From the NCBI GenBank assembly GCA_965208775.1, contig OZ242360.1:1240001-1304000 (forward strand): 64,000 nt of DNA. The letters run 5' to 3'. The notes beneath the pieces are model-generated. The model was not told the origin of the DNA, did not search any database, and saw nothing but the letters and a program-made list of their open reading frames with translations. The translations under genes and the position numbers were made by a program. Of the stretch, positions 41,324 to 50,215 are shown one piece after another. Positions within the stretch are counted from its first letter, which is position 1; each line of letters starts with the position of its first letter. The DNA comes from JAPOVO01 sp026708165 (GTDB lineage: Bacteria; Chloroflexota; UBA11872; VXNJ01).

Positions 41324-42991
41324 TCACTCGGGCATCGAGACGGAATCCAGCCTCTGAAGCCCTGGCCATGTGAACACGTAGATCAGGCGGTCTTGCCGAG
41401 AAGCCAAGAATACACGCCCGCCGTCGCTGGAAAAGAGAGCCTGGTCGATTCTGCTTTCGGTTGGGATTATCGCCAGCGTTTCTCCCGACTCGCCATCGAC
41501 CACGTAGGCTAAGCCCTCGCGCGGCGACAGGACGAAAAGACTGGGTCCAACGGGGTCGGGCTCGATCGCCACGCGCCGGTTCCTCAGTTCCGGCAATACG
41601 GCCACGACCTCGACCGCCGCTCCGGCTTTGATTCGGTATAGTCCTCCGGTTGGCACGGAGAACGCCATCCAATCTCCCTGGTAATCCCTAGCCACAAACA
41701 TCGGAGCTTGGATAGCAGGTAGGTCGGACTGCGTCACTGAAGCGTCCGTGAGGTCGATTTCCACGATCGTGCCCTGCGATCGACCGAAAATCACAGCCTT
41801 GCCCGAGTCGGACGACAGGTAAGGTCCTATGTATCGCCCTTCGACGACCGCAGCCCACTTCTGGATTCCCGACACTGGGTCTATCAAAGCGATTCCCACC
41901 TGGAGACCGTCGTTCATCGATACGATCAACTCTCCAGTTTCGGGATGCCTGCCCAAATATCGGCCTTCGGCCGGCTGGTAGACCAGGTTCGTTGTCCCTA
42001 CCGGACGAGCCACCTGCAAGGCTGAAACGGCTAGCGGGAGATCGCTCAGAATTTCCTCCGTCGAGACGCCCGGGACACTGAATATACCGGCGAGCGTCTC
42101 GCGGGTGTTGAAGAAGACGGTCATGTCAGGGGCGCCGTCGGTGGTTTCCTGGTCCGAGCGCGCCCACAGCTCAAGCTCAATGCGCTCGGCCACGGGCAGT
42201 TCGGAGGCAGTATCGATCCCGATGAGCTCTATCGCGCTGTCTTCCGCATAGACTCGGGCACCGATGAAGAACTGTTCGCGGGGGGCTTCGGGAAGCTCGG
42301 CGGAGACCGTGATAGTTCCCGTTTCGGGTATAGAGAAGGCGGCAGACCTGAATATCTCGCGGCCTTCGGCCTGTACTGTGGCCGAGTAACCGGAGCTAGG
42401 TGAGAGGCCGACAAACCGCGCCGCGCCGTCCGATCCAGTCTGACCGCGTGCGACCAGCGTCCGAAACCTGTCCAGAATCTCAACGTCGACGCCGCCGATG
42501 CGGGCGCGGGTGACGGGGTCGGCGGTTTCGATAATCAGCTCGTTGTCGAATCCTTCCACCTCGAACGGCGCGGTCGCCTGGATACCGCGGTCACGCACCT
42601 CGATCGCGGTCGCGGTGATTCGGAGTTGCGATCCAGGCGGCAGGGGCAATGTCGTGGGGAGCACTACTTCGGAAGCGAACATTCCACTGCGTGACGACAG
42701 GATCCCGCCGAACCTGATGGGCGGTCCCGCAGCTGTTCCGTCCTGAGAAGCTCGGGTGAAGTCCAGACGGATCTCCGAGCGTGGCGGCCAGCCAGTACCC
42801 TCGACGCGCAGAGTCGAGCCGGGGCGGCCCGACGCCGGCAGGACCGTGAGCTCCGCGCCTTGACGTCCCACGCCGGTCGAAATCCCGCCGAGCGACTGGC
42901 CGTAGGCACCGAGTCCGATCACGGCGAGAATCGGAACGAGAATCACCACGGCCAATCCGACCGTGATCCTGAAGGCCGTCTTGCTTAGCAC
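41324..42991 (-). CDS. Membrane-anchored multidomain protein with Ig-like and beta-propeller domains
   Basis: Protein of 555 aa, not a known enzyme. An N-terminal TM anchor (ITVGLAVVILVPILAVIGLGAYG) is followed by an Ig-like/IPT-type domain (VLPASGRPGSTLRVEGTGWPPRSEIRLDF). A carboxypeptidase-regulatory-like domain (ARIGGVDVEILDRFRTLVARGQTGSDGAARFVGL) comes next, and a C-terminal propeller of about 240 residues whose blades end in motifs like IAIIPTESRIDQALFSSDGGRVFLAS. Extracytoplasmic location is expected. The start is GTG 42991 with GAGGAAG about 10 nt upstream. It lies 130 bp upstream of the groES promoter region on the same strand. Function unknown. Confidence 0.75.
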   Translation of the reverse strand: MLSKTAFRITVGLAVVILVPILAVIGLGAYGQSLGGISTGVGRQGAELTVLPASGRPGSTLRVEGTGWPPRSEIRLDFTRASQDGTAAGPPIRFGGILSSRSGMFASEVVLPTTLPLPPGSQLRITATAIEVRDRGIQATAPFEVEGFDNELIIETADPVTRARIGGVDVEILDRFRTLVARGQTGSDGAARFVGLSPSSGYSATVQAEGREIFRSAAFSIPETGTITVSAELPEAPREQFFIGARVYAEDSAIELIGIDTASELPVAERIELELWARSDQETTDGAPDMTVFFNTRETLAGIFSVPGVSTEEILSDLPLAVSALQVARPVGTTNLVYQPAEGRYLGRHPETGELIVSMNDGLQVGIALIDPVSGIQKWAAVVEGRYIGPYLSSDSGKAVIFGRSQGTIVEIDLTDASVTQSDLPAIQAPMFVARDYQGDWMAFSVPTGGLYRIKAGAAVEVVAVLPELRNRRVAIEPDPVGPSLFVLSPREGLAYVVDGESGETLAIIPTESRIDQALFSSDGGRVFLASRQDRLIYVFTWPGLQRLDSVSMPE

Positions 42992-43102
42992 GCTATCGAG
43001 ACTTCCTCATTGCAATCAGCCCCACAACCTGCCCGAACGCCGATCCCACCCGTTTTGGTCGGGCCGCTAGAATGCCCAAAATCCAACCCTGGGGGAGCCG
43101 CC

Positions 43103-44173
43103 ATGCCTTTCGCTCGGAGCCGTAACTTCGGATGCCGCGTATCCGAGATAGAGATTTTCGGACTACCGGCCGTGGTCATGGAAAACGCTCCGCTAAGAGT
43201 AACCGTACTGTCCGGCAAAGGCGCGGACATACTGGAGTTACTTTACAAACCCCGCGACGTCGATTTCTTATGGAGACCGCCGCTGGAGCCGCTGGCGCCG
43301 GGCTCGTTCGCGCCATCGCTGCCGCCGGAAGCCGGAAGCTTCTCGTTGTTCTACTTCACGGGATGGCAAGAGATTTTCCCCCTTGGAAGCGTGGGAGTCG
43401 AGTATCGCGGCGCGAAGCTCGGACAGCACGGCGAGGTTCACGGCCTTCCCTGGTCGCACGACATATTGTCGGACCGGTCCGACGAGGTCTCCGTGAGCTT
43501 CGAAACGAAATGCCGCTTGACGCCTTTCCGGCTACGAAGGGTTATGACTCTGAGGTCGGACGCGCCTGCGCTGCACATCGAAGAAACCGCCACAAACGAA
43601 GGCGGCGAGGAGATCGACCTGATGTGGGGGCACCATATAGCGTTTGGCGCTCCGTTTCTGGGGCCTGACTGCGAGATTCAGTTTCCGTCCAGCAAGACGA
43701 CAGTCTGGGGGCCGGATCGAGCGCCTGGAACGCGCCTCAGGTATTCGGAGGGGCTGGACTGGCCGGAAGCGTTCTCGGAAGACGGTCCGGTGAACCTGTC
43801 TGAGGTCACCGGGCCGGATGAGATAGAACATAACCAGTCGTTCGTTCACGACATGACCGAGGGCTGGTACGCGATAAGGAATCCGGGACTGGCTGCGGCG
43901 TTCGGATTGGCGTTCGACCTTTCGGTTTTCAAGACGGTGTGGGACTGGCGGATCGGTCATCAAGCCAGCGGCGCGCCCTGGTGGAGCAAGGGGTATACGG
44001 TGGCGCTGGAGCCGTTCTCGACGTTCCAGGTCCCGTTCGACCGAGCAGTCGAAGCGGGCGACAGCCTAAAGCTCGGCGCGGGGGAATCGATGAGCACGTG
44101 GCTCACGGCGGTGGCCTTTGACGGTACCGATCCCATATCGGGGATCGGCCCCAGCGGCGAGATCCGGCGTTAG
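43103..44173 (+). CDS. Aldose-1-epimerase-like (galactose mutarotase fold) protein
   Basis: Protein of 356 aa with a mutarotase-like beta-sandwich: LRVTVLSGKGADILELLYKPRDVDFLWRPP near the start, GEVHGLPWSHDIL with a candidate catalytic His, DLMWGHHIAFGAPFLG, and a late TWLTAVAF strand. It resembles DUF4432/aldose-epimerase relatives that bind sugars, but the standard His/Glu pair is not assigned. ATG 43103 has GGGGGAG 6 nt upstream; the frame extends to 43010 without support. Divergent from the propeller gene and convergent with the SDR gene. Sugar interconversion is plausible. Confidence 0.78.
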   Translation: MPFARSRNFGCRVSEIEIFGLPAVVMENAPLRVTVLSGKGADILELLYKPRDVDFLWRPPLEPLAPGSFAPSLPPEAGSFSLFYFTGWQEIFPLGSVGVEYRGAKLGQHGEVHGLPWSHDILSDRSDEVSVSFETKCRLTPFRLRRVMTLRSDAPALHIEETATNEGGEEIDLMWGHHIAFGAPFLGPDCEIQFPSSKTTVWGPDRAPGTRLRYSEGLDWPEAFSEDGPVNLSEVTGPDEIEHNQSFVHDMTEGWYAIRNPGLAAAFGLAFDLSVFKTVWDWRIGHQASGAPWWSKGYTVALEPFSTFQVPFDRAVEAGDSLKLGAGESMSTWLTAVAFDGTDPISGIGPSGEIRR

Positions 44174-44233
44174 ACCGGTCTTACCGCATCCTGTCCCGCC
44201 CCGCAGCCCGGCACTTTGGGGACCTGGAGCAGA

Positions 44234-45031
44234 CTAGAACTTCGGCTCGGGCGGCTGCTCGGGCTGCGGCGGGACAGCCAGCCGCGCGAGTCTGCCGCCG
44301 TCAACGGAAATCACCTGACCGGAAATCCAACTCGATTCCGGGCGGCACAAGAAAAGCACCATCGCCGCCACGTCGTCCGCGGTGCCAGCACGGCCGAGTG
44401 GAATCGTCTCGTCGACGGGCACGTGTGAATAGATGTCTTCCTCGCTGCCTGGCCGAAAAGGCACGTAGCCCGGCGACACGGCGTTGGCGGCGATGTTGAA
44501 GCGGCCCAACTCGGTTGCGAGGCATCGAGTGAGGGACTCCACGGCACCTTTCGAGGAGTCGTAGACGGCGGTCATAGGATGCGCCTGAAACGCGCCGTTG
44601 GTGCTGATGTTGACGATCCTCCCCTTGCGACGGGGAATCATGGTCCTGCAAGCCGCTTGCGCAAGGACGAAGTACGACCTGAAGTCGACGTTTAGCTGGT
44701 AGTCGAGATTTTCTTCCGAGACCTCCCAGACCGGCTCCCGAATGCTCATGCCCGCGTTGTTAACTAGGATGTCGTGGTGGCCGAGAATGTCGGTTGATTG
44801 CCGCGCCAGCCGACCGGCCTCCGAGGGAATCGACAGATCGGCGGGAACCCCATCAGCCCGGCCGCCAGACTGACGAATCTCCTCAACCACGCGGTCGAGG
44901 TTTTGCCTGTCCCTGCCGGTAACGACGACCCAAACGCCCTCGCCGGCGAGCCGCTTGGCGATGATTTCACCCAGACCCTTGGTTGAACCGGTTACGAGCG
45001 CACGGTCACCGTCAAGGCTGTTGTCGGTCAA
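44234..45031 (-). CDS. Short-chain dehydrogenase/reductase (classical SDR)
   Basis: NAD(P)-dependent oxidoreductase of 265 aa. The cofactor motif is ALVTGSTKGLGEIIA, NNAG is in ILVNNAGMSIREPV, the catalytic Ser in GRIVNISTNGAF and YxxxK in VYDSSKGAVESLTR. PGYVPF and the final SGQVISVDGG are usual. An Arg after the first strand loop (TGRDRQNLD) suggests NADP preference. The start is TTG 45031 with GAGGAGAGC about 3 nt upstream. Substrate unknown. Confidence 0.92.
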   Translation of the reverse strand: MTDNSLDGDRALVTGSTKGLGEIIAKRLAGEGVWVVVTGRDRQNLDRVVEEIRQSGGRADGVPADLSIPSEAGRLARQSTDILGHHDILVNNAGMSIREPVWEVSEENLDYQLNVDFRSYFVLAQAACRTMIPRRKGRIVNISTNGAFQAHPMTAVYDSSKGAVESLTRCLATELGRFNIAANAVSPGYVPFRPGSEEDIYSHVPVDETIPLGRAGTADDVAAMVLFLCRPESSWISGQVISVDGGRLARLAVPPQPEQPPEPKF

Positions 45032-45338
45032 GGCTCTCCTCTACTTTCCCATTCGGAGCTAAGGACGGATGACATCGCGACGCCATGTCGGGACGGACTG
45101 AATCTAATTCCCAACTGATCAGAGGGTAAACAGGCGACCGGCAATCGGTCACGCGTTTACGGATTCGGTGCGTTGAATTTGCCATTCGTGTTAACATAAC
45201 AATCCCTCGCCGCGTCTTAACATTTGGGAATGGAAGGTCGCGAGGCCCCGGTCTGAGGCGTGGGACCGGTGTTGCAGACCTTGCGATAACACCTCCACTA
45301 CCGACGGCGCTTTCGTAGTGTAACGAGGAGGGATCGAA
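45032..45338. other. Divergent intergenic region (SDR / cyclase-family genes)
   Basis: About 307 bp between divergent genes, including AT-rich stretches (around 45170-45230) that probably hold promoters. A TTGAAT at 45173 and AT-rich hexamers about 18 bp later could be a rightward promoter, but it is weak. No RNA gene or repeat seen. Confidence 0.35.
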
Positions 45339-45977
45339 ACGAAGATCCACGATATTTCCGTTCCCATAGGCCCGCTCACGCCGCAATGGCCGGGCGATCC
45401 TGATGTGGTTCTCGAGCCGATCGCCAAGACTTCCGACAGTGAACGGGGGAACATAACCCGGCTCGAAATGGGCACCCATACCGGAACCCACGTCGCACCG
45501 CCCGCGCACTTCTTCGACGGGACCGCGACGGTGGACCGTCTCAACTTGAACATGCTCTGCGGACCCGCTTACGTTGCCGAGATCAAAGCGACTGAAAGCG
45601 TAGGCCGCGAGGATTTTGACATCGCCCGGATCCCGCCGGGAGTACGAAGGTTGCTTCTCAAAACCTCGAATTCAACCAGACGGTTGCTATCCAGCAGGGA
45701 GTTCGAGTCTGACTTCGTAAACATCTCGCCGGAAGGCGCAAGGTGGGTAGTTGATCACGGCGTTCAACTCATTGGAATCGACTACCTGTCGGTTGAAGCA
45801 CACGAGTACGCCAACTGTGACACCCACCGGGTGCTGCTGGGGAACCGACTGATCATTTTGGAGGGAATCGATCTCTCCAATATAGCTCCAGGGCATTACA
45901 CGCTGTTCTGTTTACCTCTGAAGATTGCCCGCGGCGATGGCGCTCCGGCCCGGGTGGTGCTGGTGGAAGACCTGTAG
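45339..45977 (+). CDS. Cyclase/kynurenine formamidase-like protein, probable ACG start
   Basis: Protein of 212 aa in the metal-dependent cyclase family (PF04199-like). The N-terminus reads KIHDISVPIGPLTPQWPGD, then the metal-site segment GTHTGTHVAPPAHFFDG, and the late motif VEAHEYANCDTHRVLL with ILEGIDLSNIAPGHYTLFCLPL. In canonical members HxGTHxDxPxH has Asp; here it is Ala, so the metal site is altered. A perfect GAGGAGG (45325-45331) lies 7 nt before ACG at 45339, and no ATG, GTG or TTG exists between the upstream stop and residue 23. GTG 45405 would delete the first conserved strand. Amide or lactone hydrolysis is the family reaction. Confidence 0.8.
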   Translation, partial: TKIHDISVPIGPLTPQWPGDPDVVLEPIAKTSDSERGNITRLEMGTHTGTHVAPPAHFFDGTATVDRLNLNMLCGPAYVAEIKATESVGREDFDIARIPPGVRRLLLKTSNSTRRLLSSREFESDFVNISPEGARWVVDHGVQLIGIDYLSVEAHEYANCDTHRVLLGNRLIILEGIDLSNIAPGHYTLFCLPLKIARGDGAPARVVLVEDL

Positions 45978-46046
45978 GGTCGGCATGATCGCTTCGCGAA
46001 CGCTACCAGTCCGTCATGCGCTCACACGCGCACGGAATGATCGCTG

Positions 46047-46982
46047 ATGGCCGCAGCTCGCAAGTCGAAGCGAAAGTCTCCTGGTCTGCTTATCGAGATT
46101 CCGGGTTTCCTCAGGTATCTCCGCGATGATAGGGGGCTTTCCACGAACACGGTCGCCGCTTATGGGAACGACCTGAAACAGTTCGCCAAGTTTCTCGATG
46201 AACGCGGGTTCGACTCCTGGAATGCCGACCGAAGCGCGATATCCGAGTTCCTGAACTTTCTGGCCGGCCGCGAATATGAACCATCGTCGCAGGCAAGGAA
46301 GCTCGCCGCGGTCAAGAGCATGTACAGATTTCTGGTTTCGGAAGGGAAGGCTGCCGCCGACCCGACCAAAGGACTCGGCGGCGCGAGAGTTACCAAAAAG
46401 CGTCCGACCGTCATCTCGGTCGGCGACGTTGACCGACTGCTGGCGGCAGCAGCCTCAACCCGAACGCCCGAAGGCTATCGCGACAGCGCGATGCTCGAAC
46501 TGCTGTATGCGACCGGGATGCGGGTGAGCGAGCTAGTTGCACTCGACGTTGACGACGTACAGTTCGACGCGGGAATCGTGATGTGCGGTCGGGGCGGCGG
46601 CCGACAGCGGCACCTTCCGTTCGGCGCCCGCGCGGGCCACGCCGTATTGGGCTATGTTCGCGGCGCCCGCCGGAAGCTGCTCAAGTCTCCGGACGAGCCT
46701 GCGCTGTTTCTAAACCATCGCGGAAGGCGACTCACCCGACAGGGATTCTGGTTGATTATCAAGGGGCACGCCGCCGCGGCCATGATCGAGACTCCGACCA
46801 CCCCGCACACGCTACGGCATTCATTTGCGACTCACCGGTTGCGCGGCGACACGTCCATACCGGAAGTCCAGTCGCTGCTGGGCCACGCGAGTCCCGCGAC
46901 AACCCAGGTCTACCTGGAACTGGCGCGGGAAAAGGGGGCAATCGACGCCCTGCCGGGAAGCGCCCCGTCAGGTCCGAAGTAG
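46047..46982 (+). CDS. Tyrosine recombinase, XerC/XerD-like, catalytic Lys missing
   Basis: Site-specific recombinase of 311 aa. The N-terminal SAM-like core-binding domain reads FLRYLRDDRGLSTNTVAAYGNDLKQFAKFL, and the catalytic domain starts near residue 105. The catalytic Arg is in YATGMRVSELVAL, the HxxR in TPHTLRHSFATH, the second His in LLGHASPATTQVY, and the nucleophilic Tyr in VYLELAREKG. The beta-hairpin that usually carries a Lys (GKGNKER in XerD) reads GRGGGRQRHLP with Arg instead. It is probably a Xer-type enzyme resolving chromosome dimers at dif, or an integrase. No att or dif site was recognised here. ATG 46047 has only a weak GGAAT-like site. Confidence 0.87.
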   Translation: MAAARKSKRKSPGLLIEIPGFLRYLRDDRGLSTNTVAAYGNDLKQFAKFLDERGFDSWNADRSAISEFLNFLAGREYEPSSQARKLAAVKSMYRFLVSEGKAAADPTKGLGGARVTKKRPTVISVGDVDRLLAAAASTRTPEGYRDSAMLELLYATGMRVSELVALDVDDVQFDAGIVMCGRGGGRQRHLPFGARAGHAVLGYVRGARRKLLKSPDEPALFLNHRGRRLTRQGFWLIIKGHAAAAMIETPTTPHTLRHSFATHRLRGDTSIPEVQSLLGHASPATTQVYLELAREKGAIDALPGSAPSGPK

Positions 46983-47153
46983 GCGCTGATCCCAGGCTAC
47001 CCCGTCCCAAGTCGTCAAGCTGTATAGACTCTGCAAAGAGGCTCCGGGGAATCTTGCGTGTCCGCGTCGGCTTCAGCGACGCCGCCAGCGCGAACTACAC
47101 TTGACGGGAGCTAGTGAAGGCATAGCTCGCGAGAGACCTGCGGAGCGGCATTC

Positions 47154-49613
47154 ATGAAGGCTGTAGTCATGGCCGGCGGTGAAGGATCGCGGCTACGTCC
47201 GCTTACGGTGGACCGGCCGAAGCCCATGGTCCACATCGCCAACGCTCCGGTGATGGAACACATCGTCCGGCTTCTCCAAAGGCACGGTATTCGCGACATC
47301 GTCGTTACCGTGCAGTACCTGTCTGGCGTGATCCAAGACTACTTTCGCGAAGGGCAGGACCTAGACGCCCGTATCCGTTATTCGCTGGAGGAAATTCCGC
47401 TTGGCACCGCTGGAAGCGTGAGGGCCGCGGAAGCCTACCTGGACGAGCCATTTCTCGTGATAAGCGGTGACGCTCTTACCGATTTCGACCTGACCGCGCT
47501 CATTGAATTCCACGAGAAGTCCGGGGCCGCCGCCACGCTCACGCTTCACCGGGTGCGGAATCCCCTTGAATATGGAGTGGTCATTACGGATGACTCGGGT
47601 CGGATTCTCCGCTTTCAGGAGAAGCCACGTTGGGACGAGGTACTCGGCGACACGGTGAACACAGGCATTTACATGATCGATCCGAGCATCTTCGACCTGA
47701 TCCCTAAAGACCGGCCGTTCGATTTCAGCAACGACGTGTTTCCGGAGATGCTCCGCCTAGGGCTGCCGCTGTACGGCTTTGTGGCCGAGGGCTACTGGAC
47801 AGACGTTGGCACAGTAGACGAATACCGCCGCGCGAACTCCGACGCGGTTAACGGCAAGGCGGGGATTGATCTGCCCCAACCCCAAGGCGGGCTGATGCCA
47901 GGAGAGGGTGCGGAGATTCATCCAGATGCCAAGCTGTTCGGCAACATCCTCGTGGGTCGCAACTGCCAGATCGGGGAGGGCGCAGTAATTAACGGCCCCA
48001 CCGTTGTAGGCGATTACGTAGTGATTGACTCTGCCGCCAGGATCGATCAGAGCGTCCTGCTCGCAAACAGCTACGTGGGCCGCAAGGCCAGTCTGCGCTC
48101 GTGCGTGGTGGGCAGGCAATCGACCGTTCACGAAGGAGCGCGGATCGAGGAGGCCGCCTTGCTAGGCGACAACTGCATCGTAGGAAGGGACTCGACGGTG
48201 CGCGCGGCGGTGAAAATCTGGCCCAACAAGCGCATTGACGACGGGACAGTCGTAACCGAAACGCTGATCCATGGATCGCAGGCCAGGCGTTCGCCGTTTG
48301 GCCGGTCGGGCATCACGGGTCTCGCCAACATAGAAATGACCCCAGAGTTCGCCGCCAGGGTTGGCGCGGCGGTTGGCTCGGTGCTCAAACCGACCGACCG
48401 CGTTGTCGCCAACCGCGATCCTTCGCGCGCCGCGCGGATGATCAAGCGAGCACTGATGGCGGGTCTAACTTCGACCGGTGTAACAGTCCTGGACATAGGC
48501 GCGTTGCCGACCCCCGCGGCCCGATTTCGCGCCGGCATGGGAGACGTCGACGCGGCGGTCCACGTCCGGTCGTCACCCCATGAAGCGAGCTCTGTCGACA
48601 TCAAGCTCCTAGGAGCGGACGGCTCCGACCTCGAAGGCAAGGCGGAGCGCTCCATCGATTCGATCATGGCGCGGGAAGACTTCAGACGCGTGCCCATCGA
48701 CCAGATAGGCGAGATATCGGTTGTCGACGTCCATTCGGATTACACGAACATCCTGGCAGGCGCGCTGGACGTGGAAGCCGTGCGCAGGAGCGCTCCCGCG
48801 CTCGTGATTGACTATGCCGGAGGCGCCGCCGAGGCGATTCTTCCCGCGATTCTGAATCAGTCCGACTGCTCGCACGTCGCGGTCAGCGGATCGGGAAGAC
48901 ATCGCGACGATCTATCCACTCTTTCCCGGATCACGGCGGCGGTCGGCGCGGACATGGGAGTTCACATCGACACCGACGGCGCGAGCATCGAAGTCGTGGA
49001 CGGTTCGGGTAAGGCGCTCGGCCCGAACGAATTGACGGGCGTGCTGCTCGCCCTCCAGCTTGTGAGCAATCCAGGCGCTACGTTCTGCATTCCCGGCCGC
49101 ACACCGGCGGCGCTAGGCCGCCATCTTGTATCGCTAGGAGCGAACCTCGTTTGGACGAGCGGGCAGCCGCAGTCGATCATGCTGGAGTCGCGCAGACACC
49201 GCGCGGCGGTAGGGACCGACGCCATGGGCGCGTTTTGCTTTCCCAGCGTTCACACGGGATTCGACGGACTGCTGACCACACTAAAGCTGGCCGAAGCTCT
49301 GGCCAAGTCGGAGTTGAGCCTGGCAGACTTGGCGCGGTCACTGCCAAAGATGTGGCAAGTGGAGCTGCAAGTCCCGTGCCTTTGGGAGAAGCGGGCCGCC
49401 GTGATGCAGGTTCTGAACGACCCAGGCCGACCGCGACTGCCGGAGTTCGGCGAGGGACTGATCTTCGGCGGTCCCACCGCAAAGTCCAGAACGGTGCTCT
49501 TGCCGCTCCGCGACAAGCCGTCGATCGCCATCTTGTCCGAAGCCGAAGACGCCATTTCCGCCGAGCGCAACGCGGCCGAGTGGGAAGCGACTATCCTCAC
49601 CGCGCAAAAGTAA
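47154..49613 (+). CDS. Nucleotidyltransferase (mannose-1-phosphate guanylyltransferase-like)/phosphomannomutase fusion
   Basis: Protein of 819 aa. Residues 1-235 form an NTP-transferase: KAVVMAGGEGSRLRPLT, SGDALTDFDL and FQEKPRWDEV. Residues ~250-380 are left-handed beta-helix hexapeptide repeats (VGRNCQIGEGAVING). The rest is a PMM/PGM-type region. The first domain should make GDP-mannose or a related NDP-sugar for cell-surface glycans. The PMM part lacks the phospho-Ser loop: TASHNP is replaced by VRSSPHEASSVDI. The metal loop DGDxDR is reduced to DTDGASIEVVDG, so mutase activity is doubtful. Such fusions are known in cyanobacteria and Chloroflexota. ATG 47154 has weak upstream purines. It follows the recombinase gene after 171 bp. 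Confidence 0.88.
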   Translation: MKAVVMAGGEGSRLRPLTVDRPKPMVHIANAPVMEHIVRLLQRHGIRDIVVTVQYLSGVIQDYFREGQDLDARIRYSLEEIPLGTAGSVRAAEAYLDEPFLVISGDALTDFDLTALIEFHEKSGAAATLTLHRVRNPLEYGVVITDDSGRILRFQEKPRWDEVLGDTVNTGIYMIDPSIFDLIPKDRPFDFSNDVFPEMLRLGLPLYGFVAEGYWTDVGTVDEYRRANSDAVNGKAGIDLPQPQGGLMPGEGAEIHPDAKLFGNILVGRNCQIGEGAVINGPTVVGDYVVIDSAARIDQSVLLANSYVGRKASLRSCVVGRQSTVHEGARIEEAALLGDNCIVGRDSTVRAAVKIWPNKRIDDGTVVTETLIHGSQARRSPFGRSGITGLANIEMTPEFAARVGAAVGSVLKPTDRVVANRDPSRAARMIKRALMAGLTSTGVTVLDIGALPTPAARFRAGMGDVDAAVHVRSSPHEASSVDIKLLGADGSDLEGKAERSIDSIMAREDFRRVPIDQIGEISVVDVHSDYTNILAGALDVEAVRRSAPALVIDYAGGAAEAILPAILNQSDCSHVAVSGSGRHRDDLSTLSRITAAVGADMGVHIDTDGASIEVVDGSGKALGPNELTGVLLALQLVSNPGATFCIPGRTPAALGRHLVSLGANLVWTSGQPQSIMLESRRHRAAVGTDAMGAFCFPSVHTGFDGLLTTLKLAEALAKSELSLADLARSLPKMWQVELQVPCLWEKRAAVMQVLNDPGRPRLPEFGEGLIFGGPTAKSRTVLLPLRDKPSIAILSEAEDAISAERNAAEWEATILTAQK

Positions 49614-49690
49614 CTGCCGCGTTTCCAGAAGGTCTGACGCGGGAACGCGGACCGGAATCCGGCGCGTCGATCTATACCCGGCAGCGCAGT

Positions 49691-50020
49691 CTATGAGCGA
49701 CGACGCCAATACCGCCGCCGCACACCGTCGAGCAGCACCACGAGCGGCACAGCGACGAGAGTCCCGGCGGCGATCCACTTCAACAGGCTGATTCGGTCCG
49801 CTTTCGAGGCGGAACCAGCTTGCGGCCGCTCGGTATTACCCTCCAGCGGTGCCGCCACAGGGTGTGCGACACGATCATGCGCGGTCGATGATCGATGATC
49901 TCCGTCCGCAGCGGGCATCGCATCCGCCCCATTCGCGGACGCCGCGTATAGATCCGCCGGCATCAGGGCGAGCGCAACGAGAAGGAAGAGGACTCCTAGT
50001 CTGAAAACGGATCTCGGCAA
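49691..50020 (-). CDS. Small exported/membrane protein, hypothetical
   Basis: Protein of about 109 aa with no recognised family. The N-terminus is a signal peptide or TM helix (RSVFRLGVLFLLVALALMPADLYA), followed by a polar Ala/Asp/His-rich stretch. A C-terminal TM helix (LLKWIAAGTLVAVPLVVLLDGVRRR) ends in a basic tail. It may be sortase-independent or simply bitopic. TTG 50020 is preferred because GGAGAATCC ends just before it; TTG 50032 is in frame. Between the convergent nucleotidyltransferase gene and the divergent ispH gene. Confidence 0.6.
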   Translation of the reverse strand: MPRSVFRLGVLFLLVALALMPADLYAASANGADAMPAADGDHRSSTAHDRVAHPVAAPLEGNTERPQAGSASKADRISLLKWIAAGTLVAVPLVVLLDGVRRRYWRRRS

Positions 50021-50215
50021 GGATTCTCCCAAGGGTACGGACCGCTTTGCACGGCCCTTTGGAAATGCTAGCGCGGCTCCGGCCTTTGCAGCATTTCGCG
50101 ACTACGCGCGCAATCGGCGCAAGGCGGACGAAGGAATCAATGACGGGTGGGCATGCACAGCGGCAGATTATCTAGAATAGAAAGCGAGGGTCACATTTGG
50201 GGGAGCAGGGCGGAC

